A DNA stretch of 32,236 nucleotides, taken from contig DKYC01000169.1 in NCBI GenBank assembly GCA_002492295.1, positions 1 through 32,236 on the forward strand. Direction: 5' to 3'. The position numbers and the translations under genes were made by a program. Origin of the DNA: Lachnospiraceae bacterium UBA7110. Lineage in GTDB: Bacteria > Bacillota > Clostridia > Lachnospirales > Lachnospiraceae. A model generated the notes under the pieces. The model was not told the origin of the DNA and ran no database searches. It saw only the letters and a list, made by a program, of their open reading frames with translations. Of this stretch, positions 17,740 to 24,955 are shown one piece after another (within the stretch, counting starts at the first letter, position 1; every line of letters starts with the position of its first letter).

Positions 17740-17839
17740 CAGCTTATACAGCAGTTTTATTTCTGCAAATCTGCTGCAAAACGGTATTATGATACTATTA
17801 TTAACCAAAAAGATTAGAAATAAGAATGGGGGAATCCAT

Positions 17840-18364
17840 ATGACGATAGGAAGTGTTTCGGGATATCAGCCTTACAATTCAATCTATAAAAAGCCACTTG
17901 AGAAGCCATTGCAGGAGCAGAATGTCAACGCCGTTTCCGGTATCGAAGACGGGAAAAAAAGTGCCAATCCGGATTCCATAAAAAAACCCGGGCGCAAGTC
18001 TTCCCCGGAAGAATGCGAAACCTGTAAAAACCGTAAATACCAGGACGGCTCCGATGAAGGCAATGTATCATTTAAGGCAGCTGCCCACATCTCACCGGAG
18101 TCTGCCGCGTCAAGGGTACGCGCACATGAGAATGAGCATGTTTCCAATGCATACAAAAAGGCAGCCAAAAATAACGGCAAGGTTGTAAACGCGTCCGTTA
18201 CCATTCAGACTGCAATCTGTCCCGAATGCGGTCGCACATATGTTTCAGGCGGTCTTACAAAGACTTCCATTAAATACTCGAACGAGGATAATCCATACAC
18301 CCAAAACCAAAAGGCGCTCGACGCAATCAATATGCGCGGCGCAAATGTGGATTATGCCGCTTAA
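17840..18364 (+). CDS. SprA-related putative metalloprotease-like protein
   Basis: The protein has 174 residues. The central RVRAHENEHV carries an HExEH-type zinc motif shared with the SprA-related family (PF12118-like, 'putative metalloprotease'). Two cysteine pairs, CETC and CPEC, flank it and may bind another metal. After the motif comes VTIQTAICPECGRTYVSGGLTKT, where the family usually has a Gly-rich beta segment. No signal peptide is present, so it appears cytoplasmic; the N-terminal 70 residues look disordered. The frame extends 17 codons upstream, but GGGGG 8 nt before the ATG at 17840 supports this start. It is followed after 30 nt by a Cys-rich gene on the same strand, so the two form an operon. 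Substrate and activity are unknown, and the HExEH spacing alone does not prove protease function. Confidence 0.75.
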   Translation: MTIGSVSGYQPYNSIYKKPLEKPLQEQNVNAVSGIEDGKKSANPDSIKKPGRKSSPEECETCKNRKYQDGSDEGNVSFKAAAHISPESAASRVRAHENEHVSNAYKKAAKNNGKVVNASVTIQTAICPECGRTYVSGGLTKTSIKYSNEDNPYTQNQKALDAINMRGANVDYAA

Positions 18365-18394
18365 ATATTTATAACGACAAAAAGGAGAGCTTGT

Positions 18395-18841
18395 ATGGCG
18401 GACACACATAAGAAAGGACTAAATGTTGCATTAATTGAAAACGATTTGGAAAACTGCTGCAGAGGTGAAGACCTGTGCGGCGAATGCCAGAATACGCACT
18501 GTATCATAGGGTACGCAAAAAGATGCATCGAAAATTTCAAGGCCGCTCCTAAAAAGAATGTGCCCAGCGGTGTGCGCAATATTCCGACAATGGATGTGAA
18601 ACTGTTTGACGAAGTGGAGCTGGAGACTGCAATTGCACATGTTTTAAAAGAGTGCAAGGACTGCAAGGAAGACCACACGGAAAACTGCATAATCAATGTG
18701 CTGCGCAACTGCTACGAGGTCGGTTTGTTGGGAGACATTCAGCCTTACGAAGGAAGTTCCTTACAGTATCTGATGTATCTAAAATCGAATTTTCCCGAAA
18801 AAGCAGCACAAATTGCCGGAATTTATTCAAGCCTGCCGTAA
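18395..18841 (+). CDS. Cys-rich protein of unknown function
   Basis: This 148-residue protein is not recognised. It contains about ten cysteines: CC, CGEC and CIIGYAKRC in the first 50 residues, then CKDCKEDHTENC around residues 88-99. The spacing suggests two metal-binding clusters (zinc or Fe-S). The rest is predicted mostly helical (LFDEVELETAIAHVLKE, SSLQYLMYLKSNFPEKAAQIAGIY). There is no signal peptide or membrane segment. AAAGGAG lies 9 nt before the ATG. It follows the SprA-like gene by 30 nt and is ended by a terminator that begins inside its last codons, so the pair is a closed two-gene unit and may work together. Confidence 0.75.
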   Translation: MADTHKKGLNVALIENDLENCCRGEDLCGECQNTHCIIGYAKRCIENFKAAPKKNVPSGVRNIPTMDVKLFDEVELETAIAHVLKECKDCKEDHTENCIINVLRNCYEVGLLGDIQPYEGSSLQYLMYLKSNFPEKAAQIAGIYSSLP

Positions 18842-18858
18842 ATTACGACAGGCTTTTT
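18829..18858. terminator. Terminator overlapping the Cys-rich gene stop
   Basis: AAGCCTGCCGTAA (18829-18841) pairs with TTACGACAGGCTT (18843-18855) with one mismatch, followed by a T run to 18858. It ends the plus-strand operon and lies just past the stop of the convergent EAL gene. Confidence 0.85.
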
Positions 18859-18860
18859 CT

Positions 18861-20777
18861 TTAACCCACATCCCTATTTTGGCGCAGGCTGTCCTCCAAA
18901 AAGCGGATAAATTCATCCTCTGGCAGCGGCTTCGAGAAATAATAGCCTTGTATATGGCTGATTCCCAAATCCTCCATCGTCTCATACTGCTCCTTCGTCT
19001 CAATTCCCTCCGACACAATCTCCAAATTCATCCCGTGTATCATATGAATTGCCGCTTCCATCACATGCTTCGCTTTTCCGTTTTCAAAATACGCGTTTGT
19101 CATACTTCTGTCAAACTTGACGATATTCACCGGCATATCCACAATATAATTTAAATTAGACTGCCCCGTTCCAAAATCATCCAGGGAAAACCGCACGCCA
19201 TAGCTTATCAGATCCTCCATGTTGTTCAGCAGTGTCTTTTTTGCGTTTGTGGAGGCGGATTCCGTGATTTCCAAATTAATGTACTTCGGATCAATCTTAT
19301 AGCGCTCCATAATATCAATGTAATCCTGTGCTAAATGCTCATAGCCGCATTGTATCACGGACAGGTTAATCTCTATGTACTGCATTCCAAAACGTTCCAG
19401 CGGGTATTTTGTAATAAATCTGCACACCTTTTCAAAAACAACCGCGCCAAGCTTTAAAATCATACCGCTCTTTTCGGCAGTATCTATAAACACACCCGGC
19501 GGGACAATCTTTCCGTCCCGGTCACGGATACGGACCAGTGCCTCCGCAGACGTAATACTGCGTTCACTTGTGGAAAAAATCGGCTGGTAAAAAACCTCAA
19601 TACGGTCATTTTCCATTGCATCCAAAATCAACTGAACAACCTCCCGCTCCCGGTGTATTTTGTCCACGCTGTCTTTTTCGACACAGTGAAAGCGGTTTTC
19701 CGTAAAGGTTTTTTCATCATGCCTGATATAACGGATTAAATACAGCAGGATTTCCGCCTGATTTACAATATTGGCGTGAGGAAGATACAGCCAGCATGGC
19801 TTCACGGTATCACCGTTATATTCCCCCCATCCCGACGCAAACCGCCTTTGGATATCCTCCACACGTTTTTTTGCCGTTTCCATATTCGGAAACACAATCA
19901 GATACTCGTCCTCGGCATTTTTGAAGGAATAGGCATCCTCTATTCTTAAAAGGTACTCCACAATCTGCATTCTGATGAACGCGCGTTTATCTAAAGATAC
20001 ATGCTGGTACGCCGTATTCTCAAAAATAATCGCAAAAATCGAAAAGTCCTGATCCTTGGCAAAAAGCTGCCTTGTATACTGATAAAACGCACCGCTGTTA
20101 AACAGCCCTGTACTCCTGTCAAGATTGGTTTCCGGATTTTCCAGCTTCAGATAAAGCACCATAATGCCAATTGCGCCCGCAAATGCCACAATCAGGATAT
20201 CTGTATACATAAACTGTACCTGAGACGCGGCAACCCAAACGAACAACCATAAATACACGGCTTCCCTTCTTCTGGAATTAATCTTATCCTTCTCTTTCCT
20301 AAGCAGATATAAAATCCGCACGAAAAACAGCAGCGCCATACCATATGTTACATAAACGCTTGGTCCATATGTATATTTCACATCCGCACCGTCATTCGTA
20401 TATTGGTAATAAAGCGGTACCGCATAGATGCCGGCAATTCCGGCAAGTGTCATAAGCAGATATACTCCCATCTGTTTTCGGTAGCACTCCTTCTTCGTGT
20501 AAATGTCCACGCACATATATGAAAGTGCACTGAACGCCACGCCAAGCAGTGTCACAAGATATGTTTTCGCCACAAATTTTGCCACCGGCTCTGTGAACAC
20601 GTGCCGGTATTGGATGACACCGATGGAAAGGATATCCATTATAATGCAGATAAAGGTTGCCCAAAAAACGCCTAAAAATGCCCTTTGGGTGTCCAGTGAT
20701 ATTCGTTTTTGGCGCATATAAAAATAGAAAAGCACCAGCATTAAAACGATACCACAGCATTGTATCTGTATATGCAT
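18861..20777 (-). CDS. Membrane EAL-domain cyclic-di-GMP phosphodiesterase
   Basis: The protein has 638 residues with about six membrane helices in residues 1-215, an unassigned integral-membrane sensor. A GGDEF-like domain (about 225-355) is degenerate: the signature region reads KNAEDEYLIVF, so it should not make cyclic-di-GMP. The EAL domain (about 380-630) keeps its key residues: AEALVRI (E412), EINLS, LEITES, SLDDFGTG, VKFDRS, SEGIET and QGYYFSKPL, so it should hydrolyse cyclic-di-GMP to pGpG. An in-frame TTG lies 6 nt upstream, but AGGGGG is 7 nt from the ATG and 1 nt from the TTG. It lies close behind the GH36 gene (29 nt) on the same strand with no terminator between, suggesting co-transcription. 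Confidence 0.92.
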   Translation of the reverse strand: MHIQIQCCGIVLMLVLFYFYMRQKRISLDTQRAFLGVFWATFICIIMDILSIGVIQYRHVFTEPVAKFVAKTYLVTLLGVAFSALSYMCVDIYTKKECYRKQMGVYLLMTLAGIAGIYAVPLYYQYTNDGADVKYTYGPSVYVTYGMALLFFVRILYLLRKEKDKINSRRREAVYLWLFVWVAASQVQFMYTDILIVAFAGAIGIMVLYLKLENPETNLDRSTGLFNSGAFYQYTRQLFAKDQDFSIFAIIFENTAYQHVSLDKRAFIRMQIVEYLLRIEDAYSFKNAEDEYLIVFPNMETAKKRVEDIQRRFASGWGEYNGDTVKPCWLYLPHANIVNQAEILLYLIRYIRHDEKTFTENRFHCVEKDSVDKIHREREVVQLILDAMENDRIEVFYQPIFSTSERSITSAEALVRIRDRDGKIVPPGVFIDTAEKSGMILKLGAVVFEKVCRFITKYPLERFGMQYIEINLSVIQCGYEHLAQDYIDIMERYKIDPKYINLEITESASTNAKKTLLNNMEDLISYGVRFSLDDFGTGQSNLNYIVDMPVNIVKFDRSMTNAYFENGKAKHVMEAAIHMIHGMNLEIVSEGIETKEQYETMEDLGISHIQGYYFSKPLPEDEFIRFLEDSLRQNRDVG

Positions 20778-20806
20778 ACGCAATCCCCCTTTATTACCTA
20801 CCGCTT

Positions 20807-23014
20807 CTATGCCTCCTCAAATTGTATCACAGCGCTCTCATACTGCGTCATAATCCACGGGATTGTTATTCCCGCATTTACAAATGCAGCGCCGCTGTTT
20901 ATGACACTTATGTCATTTTTTAAAATACATTTATAGTTCTTATCGTACGCCAGTCCTTTCATGAAAACATGGGTCGGAACAGGGTTTCCCTCGCTCTGCG
21001 TCTTTACAAGCGTAAGCATTGCCCTGCGCTTATCCTTTGCCACAAACGCCCACGCCATACAGTCGTCGTTCCCAAGCGTTGTAAGCCTGTAATAATCGCC
21101 CTCATGCGTCAGGTCATAAAATGCGTGGAACTGTTCCACCTGCCCCTTTACCTGCTCCTTTTCCTCCGCGGAAAGCTTTCCCAAGTCAAGCTCATAGCCA
21201 AAACTGCCTGCCATTGCCACATCGCTCCTCGTCTGAAACGGTACGGTACGCCCTGTCTGATGGTTCGGACAGACGGAAACATGCGAGCCGACACTGCTTA
21301 TCGGATAAAAGAAGCTTGTACCATACTGGATGGTAAGCCTGTTGACTGCATCCGTGTTGTCGCTGCACCAAATCTGCGGTGAATAATAGAGCATTGCCGC
21401 GTCAAAGCGTCCACCGCCGCCGCTGCAGCCCTCAAGCAAAAGATCAGGAAAGCGTGCAAGAAGCCGTTCCAACAAGTCATAAACGCCGAGCACATATTTA
21501 TGATACAGCTCACCGCTGTGTTCCGTTCCCGACGCATGGCTGTACATGTCACAGATGCTTCTGTTTAAGTCCCATTTGACATATATAATTGGTACATTGC
21601 TCAAAATATCGGTCATTCGCTCAAGCAGGTAGTCCCGCACGTCAGCCCTGCCCATATCAAGCGCAAGCTGGTATCTGCTGCGGTTTGGTTCGCGTCCCGG
21701 AATGGCAACCGCCCACTCGGGATGCTCCCTGTATAAATCACTGTCCTCCGATATCATCTCCGGCTCAAACCACAAACCGAATTTCATTCCCATCGCGTTG
21801 ACACTCTCACCGAGCTTTTTCAGGCTTCCCCCAAGCTTTTTCTCGTTGACATACCAGTCGCCAAGTCCGCTGAAATCGTCATCGCGCTTTCCAAACCAGC
21901 CGTCGTCAAGCACCAGCATTTCAATGCCAAGCTCAGATGCCTGCTTTGCGATGCCCAAAAGCTTTTCGCCGTCAAAGTCAAAATAAGTTGCCTCCCAGTT
22001 GTTAATCAGAACGGGGCGCTTTTCATGCTTATATTTCCCACGGCACATATTTTCCCTTAAAATATCATGATACTGATGCGAAAGCGTTGCAAATCCTGTA
22101 TCTGAAAAACCCATGATGACCTGCGGCGCCATAAGCTCCTCATTTTGTCCTAACAGATACGAAAACCCGTTCGGATGAATGCCCATCTGCACACGCACCT
22201 GGTTTTTTTGGTCCTTCTGCGCTGCGGCAATAAAGTTTCCACTGTAGACAAGGCAAAAGCCGTAACAGTTGCCGCAATCTTCGTTCGCATTGCCGTCGCA
22301 AAGGATAAAAGAGGGATTGTACTGGTGGCTTGAGGTGCCTCTCACACTGCCAAATTCTATTTTTGCATGTTTTACGGGAACACGCTCGGGCGCTCTTTCA
22401 AAAGCATGTCTTCCCGTAAAATAAATCATGTCCGGATTTTGGAACATCATGTCCAAATTCATGGACAGCAGCCGTTCTACTGTAATACTGCTTTGCCCCT
22501 TGTTGATTATTTTTGCGGCTCTTGTGATAATATTCTCTTTTTCGTATACGCCGTAATACAGCTTCAAAAGGACATCCGACGCGACCTCACGCATTGTAAT
22601 AATAAGGGATTCCCCTTTTGTGATGTCTGTGTCATAAAGTGCGGGCATACCGTCCACTCCGTAGGAACCGTCAAGGATTTCGTAACTGTCAAACCGAAAC
22701 TCGGCTGCGCGGCTTCCGTCTGCATGTAAAAGCGCAACCATGCTGTCACGGTAATCTCCGACGCCAAATCCGGATACCTCCTGCGGCAGGCTGTCGAGGG
22801 AGTAAGTGCGGTTTTTCCCTACACAGGCAGGATTTCCGCAAAATCCCATGTCCGTCATAAAAATCAAATCCGACAAGTCATCGCTGTCGTTTATTTTTTT
22901 TCCGTAATATAAATGCAGCAGCACGCCGTAATGGTCCGCCTTCATTTGATAACTGCTGTTATTTGTGGATAAGGTAAAAATTACTTCCTTTTCTTTTTTC
23001 TTTACTGAAATCAT
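20807..23014 (-). CDS. GH36 alpha-galactosidase
   Basis: The enzyme has 735 residues, the normal size for GH36 group I. It releases alpha-1,6-linked galactose from raffinose-family sugars or galactomannan fragments. The N-terminal beta-sandwich (about 1-325) precedes a TIM barrel with LVLDDGWFG, GLWFEPEM and YVKWDLNRS, where D482 is the nucleophile, then GCSGGGGRFD and WCSDNTD, where D552 is the acid/base. There is no signal peptide, so it acts in the cytoplasm on imported oligosaccharides. No sugar transporter is adjacent. AAGGAG lies 8 nt before the ATG, and the stop is TAG. The EAL gene follows closely on the same strand. Confidence 0.97.
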   Translation of the reverse strand: MISVKKKEKEVIFTLSTNNSSYQMKADHYGVLLHLYYGKKINDSDDLSDLIFMTDMGFCGNPACVGKNRTYSLDSLPQEVSGFGVGDYRDSMVALLHADGSRAAEFRFDSYEILDGSYGVDGMPALYDTDITKGESLIITMREVASDVLLKLYYGVYEKENIITRAAKIINKGQSSITVERLLSMNLDMMFQNPDMIYFTGRHAFERAPERVPVKHAKIEFGSVRGTSSHQYNPSFILCDGNANEDCGNCYGFCLVYSGNFIAAAQKDQKNQVRVQMGIHPNGFSYLLGQNEELMAPQVIMGFSDTGFATLSHQYHDILRENMCRGKYKHEKRPVLINNWEATYFDFDGEKLLGIAKQASELGIEMLVLDDGWFGKRDDDFSGLGDWYVNEKKLGGSLKKLGESVNAMGMKFGLWFEPEMISEDSDLYREHPEWAVAIPGREPNRSRYQLALDMGRADVRDYLLERMTDILSNVPIIYVKWDLNRSICDMYSHASGTEHSGELYHKYVLGVYDLLERLLARFPDLLLEGCSGGGGRFDAAMLYYSPQIWCSDNTDAVNRLTIQYGTSFFYPISSVGSHVSVCPNHQTGRTVPFQTRSDVAMAGSFGYELDLGKLSAEEKEQVKGQVEQFHAFYDLTHEGDYYRLTTLGNDDCMAWAFVAKDKRRAMLTLVKTQSEGNPVPTHVFMKGLAYDKNYKCILKNDISVINSGAAFVNAGITIPWIMTQYESAVIQFEEA

Positions 23015-23158
23015 GCTGTTACTCCTTGTCCTTCCTCCAAATTTTTATTTTATGATTATTTCCACAGTGCCTATGGGAACAGTTTAACATATTTTTGCAT
23101 AATATTCACCCGGTTTTTGTTAAAAATTTATAAAAACAATTTATAATCACATAGTTAC

Positions 23159-24142
23159 TTACAAAATCTCCCTGTAAACCCTCAGCACATTCTGATATGC
23201 GATTTTATCTATCGCATCCTGCGAAAATCCTGCCGACTCCAAAGCGTCAAACAGTTTATACATCTGTGAGCAGTCCGCGATTTCCAGATTGCCTTCTATT
23301 CCGTCAAAATCCGAACCTAAGCCAAGGCATTCCATGCCTCCTATATTCGCAATATAACGCGCATGTTCGGCAATTCTTGCGGCAGTTGATGTACTGTCAT
23401 TTTTTCCGTTTAAAAAGCATCCGTAATAATTGAGTCCGGTTACGCCGCCCCGTTCGGCAATGGTTCTTATCATTTCATCCGTAAGATTTCTTGCGTGTCC
23501 GCAAAGGGTACGGGCGTTGGAATGGCTTGCGACAAAAGGCTTTTTGGTGCAGCCCGCGATTTCCCAAAAGCCTGCGTCCGATAAGTGGGATACATCTATA
23601 ATCATGCCAAGCTCTTCCATCCGCTCGGCAAACGCAAAACCTGTTTTGGTAAGACCGTTTGTGCTGTCAAATAAAGGAAAGCCGTTCGTATCCGTTTCTC
23701 TTTGCACAATGTTGGGGTTTGCCAGTTCATTGGGATAATTCCATGTCAGGGTCATCATACGCGCACCACGCTCATAAAGCGCCTCCAGATTTTTTATCTG
23801 TCCTTTACAGCATCCGCCTTCTTCGATTGTAAGCAGTGCTGACATTTTTCCACTGCGCTCATTCTCCATGATTTCTTCATAGGTTTTGACGGCACGGATG
23901 TCGTTTTTGTTCTTCTCCATCTCTTCATAAAAGATGTCCATTAGGCTGCATACATACGAAAACGGGTCAAGGTCTTTTTTAAGGTCTATGTACATGGCAA
24001 AATTCTGCAACATGTATCCGGCTGTTTTCATTTTCTGAATATCCATGTGAAGGCTGTTTGACGCAAGTCCTTGCGGTTTTTTGCTGCGTCCAAGCTCCCA
24101 CAGTTCGGATATTGTATCACAGTGCATGTCAATAATCTTCAT
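23159..24142 (-). CDS. Membrane dipeptidase-type peptidase (M19)
   Basis: The protein has 327 residues and matches peptidase family M19 (renal dipeptidase), a di-zinc hydrolase of dipeptides, including some with D-residues. The metal-binding residues are visible: MHCDT (H7, D9), LLTIEEGG, VSHLS, ASHSNAR and LGLGSDFDG, with the GARMMTLTWNYPNELA segment typical of the family. No signal peptide or anchor is present, so the bacterial enzyme is cytoplasmic. GGAG lies 10 nt before the ATG within a duplicated 14-bp segment. The terminator of the rubredoxin gene lies 45-85 nt upstream, so expression comes either from readthrough or from an unseen promoter. Confidence 0.95.
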   Translation of the reverse strand: MKIIDMHCDTISELWELGRSKKPQGLASNSLHMDIQKMKTAGYMLQNFAMYIDLKKDLDPFSYVCSLMDIFYEEMEKNKNDIRAVKTYEEIMENERSGKMSALLTIEEGGCCKGQIKNLEALYERGARMMTLTWNYPNELANPNIVQRETDTNGFPLFDSTNGLTKTGFAFAERMEELGMIIDVSHLSDAGFWEIAGCTKKPFVASHSNARTLCGHARNLTDEMIRTIAERGGVTGLNYYGCFLNGKNDSTSTAARIAEHARYIANIGGMECLGLGSDFDGIEGNLEIADCSQMYKLFDALESAGFSQDAIDKIAYQNVLRVYREIL

Positions 24143-24172
24143 TTTCGATTCACTCCTCTTTTCGGTTCACTC
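24142..24172. repeat. Direct repeat spanning the dipeptidase ribosome site
   Basis: TTTTCGATTCACTC (24142-24155) and TTTTCGGTTCACTC (24159-24172) match at 13 of 14 bases with a 17-bp period. On the coding strand the repeat covers the region just upstream of the dipeptidase start. Confidence 0.6.
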
Positions 24173-24185
24173 TTTTTAACAGTAA

Positions 24186-24226
24186 AAAGGGGCAAATGAT
24201 TTTCCAAAAAAGTCATCTGTCCCTTT
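24186..24226 (-). terminator. Terminator after the flavin reductase-rubredoxin gene
   Basis: The 14-base arms 24186-24199 and 24213-24226 pair with one G-U and one mismatch. On the minus strand the hairpin ends CCCCTTTTT, as expected for an intrinsic terminator 27 nt after the stop. Confidence 0.8.
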
Positions 24227-24252
24227 CCATTTCCTTTGCACTTTACAGGCTG

Positions 24253-24858
24253 CTATTCAATCCGTTTGAAATCCGACGCGGGATGCTTGCACCACGGGCA
24301 GATAAAATCATCGGGAAGCGTATCGCCCTCATACACATAACCGCATACCGTACAGATAAATCCCTTTTTCTTCTCTGCCGATACGGGCGCGGTCTTAATA
24401 TTTTTCTGATAATAACTGTAGGTTACGGACGCGTCCTGTGAAAGAACACCACAGTCGGTCACATCCGCCAAAAACAGGGTGTGTGTCCCCAAATCCGTCG
24501 CAGAAACCACTTTTGCGCAGAGATACGCGTTCGTTTCCTCTGCCAGATAAATCACGCCGTTTTCCGCTCTCTGATACGTAATCGACTCCACTTTATCGAC
24601 ATCCCTGCCACTCTGAAAGCCCCAGTGCTTATAAGTTTCAAACTTGGAGTTTTCGGTCAGGATTGACACATTGAAAACGCCTGTTTTTACAATCATGTCA
24701 TGCGTGTAATTTTGTTTGTTTACCGCCACGACAATCCGGTTTGGCTCCGTCGTCACCTGCGATACTGTATTTACAATACAACCATTGTCTTTTTCGCCGT
24801 CCCTTGCGGTTAAGATAAACAAACCATACGTTAAGTTATACATTGCTTTTTTGTCCAT
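24253..24858 (-). CDS. Flavin reductase-rubredoxin fusion (high molecular weight rubredoxin type)
   Basis: The protein has 201 residues. Residues 1-150 form a flavin reductase-like FMN-binding domain (MYNLTYGLFILTA; GCIVNTVSQVT; FNVSILTE; GTHTLFLADVTDC). Residues 166-201 form a C-terminal rubredoxin-like iron site with C169, C172, C187 and C190 (CTVCGYVYEG...CPWC). The knuckle spacing is short, as in rubrerythrin, not the ordinary 50-residue rubredoxin. In Moorella the related Hrb passes electrons from NADH to a flavodiiron protein that reduces NO or O2. That partner is not in the window. It is cytoplasmic, with AAAGGA upstream of the ATG. A 14-bp palindrome lies 80 nt upstream. The role in oxidative or nitrosative defence is inferred. 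Confidence 0.93.
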   Translation of the reverse strand: MDKKAMYNLTYGLFILTARDGEKDNGCIVNTVSQVTTEPNRIVVAVNKQNYTHDMIVKTGVFNVSILTENSKFETYKHWGFQSGRDVDKVESITYQRAENGVIYLAEETNAYLCAKVVSATDLGTHTLFLADVTDCGVLSQDASVTYSYYQKNIKTAPVSAEKKKGFICTVCGYVYEGDTLPDDFICPWCKHPASDFKRIE

Positions 24859-24938
24859 ACTGTTTTCATTCCTTTCGTCTGCCTTATTAATTGACGTTAT
24901 TTTTCGTTCTATTTGTATATTATCATATCATGGTTATG

Positions 24939-24952
24939 ACAGACAAGTCTGT
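24939..24952. promoter_or_regulatory. 14-bp palindrome upstream of the flavin reductase-rubredoxin gene
   Basis: ACAGACAAGTCTGT has 6-base perfect arms around AA. It lies upstream of a TATGATAAT-like -10 region, where a repressor or activator of the rubredoxin gene would bind. The regulator is unknown. Confidence 0.45.
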
Positions 24953-24955
24953 TTA

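Noticed and set aside
16825..17817. Long open frames on both strands opposite the N-terminal linker of the 2198-residue protein
   Set aside because: They arise from the Glu/Pro/Thr/Ser codon bias of the linker; products are Ser/Gly, Arg or Leu/Pro low-complexity strings without ribosome sites.
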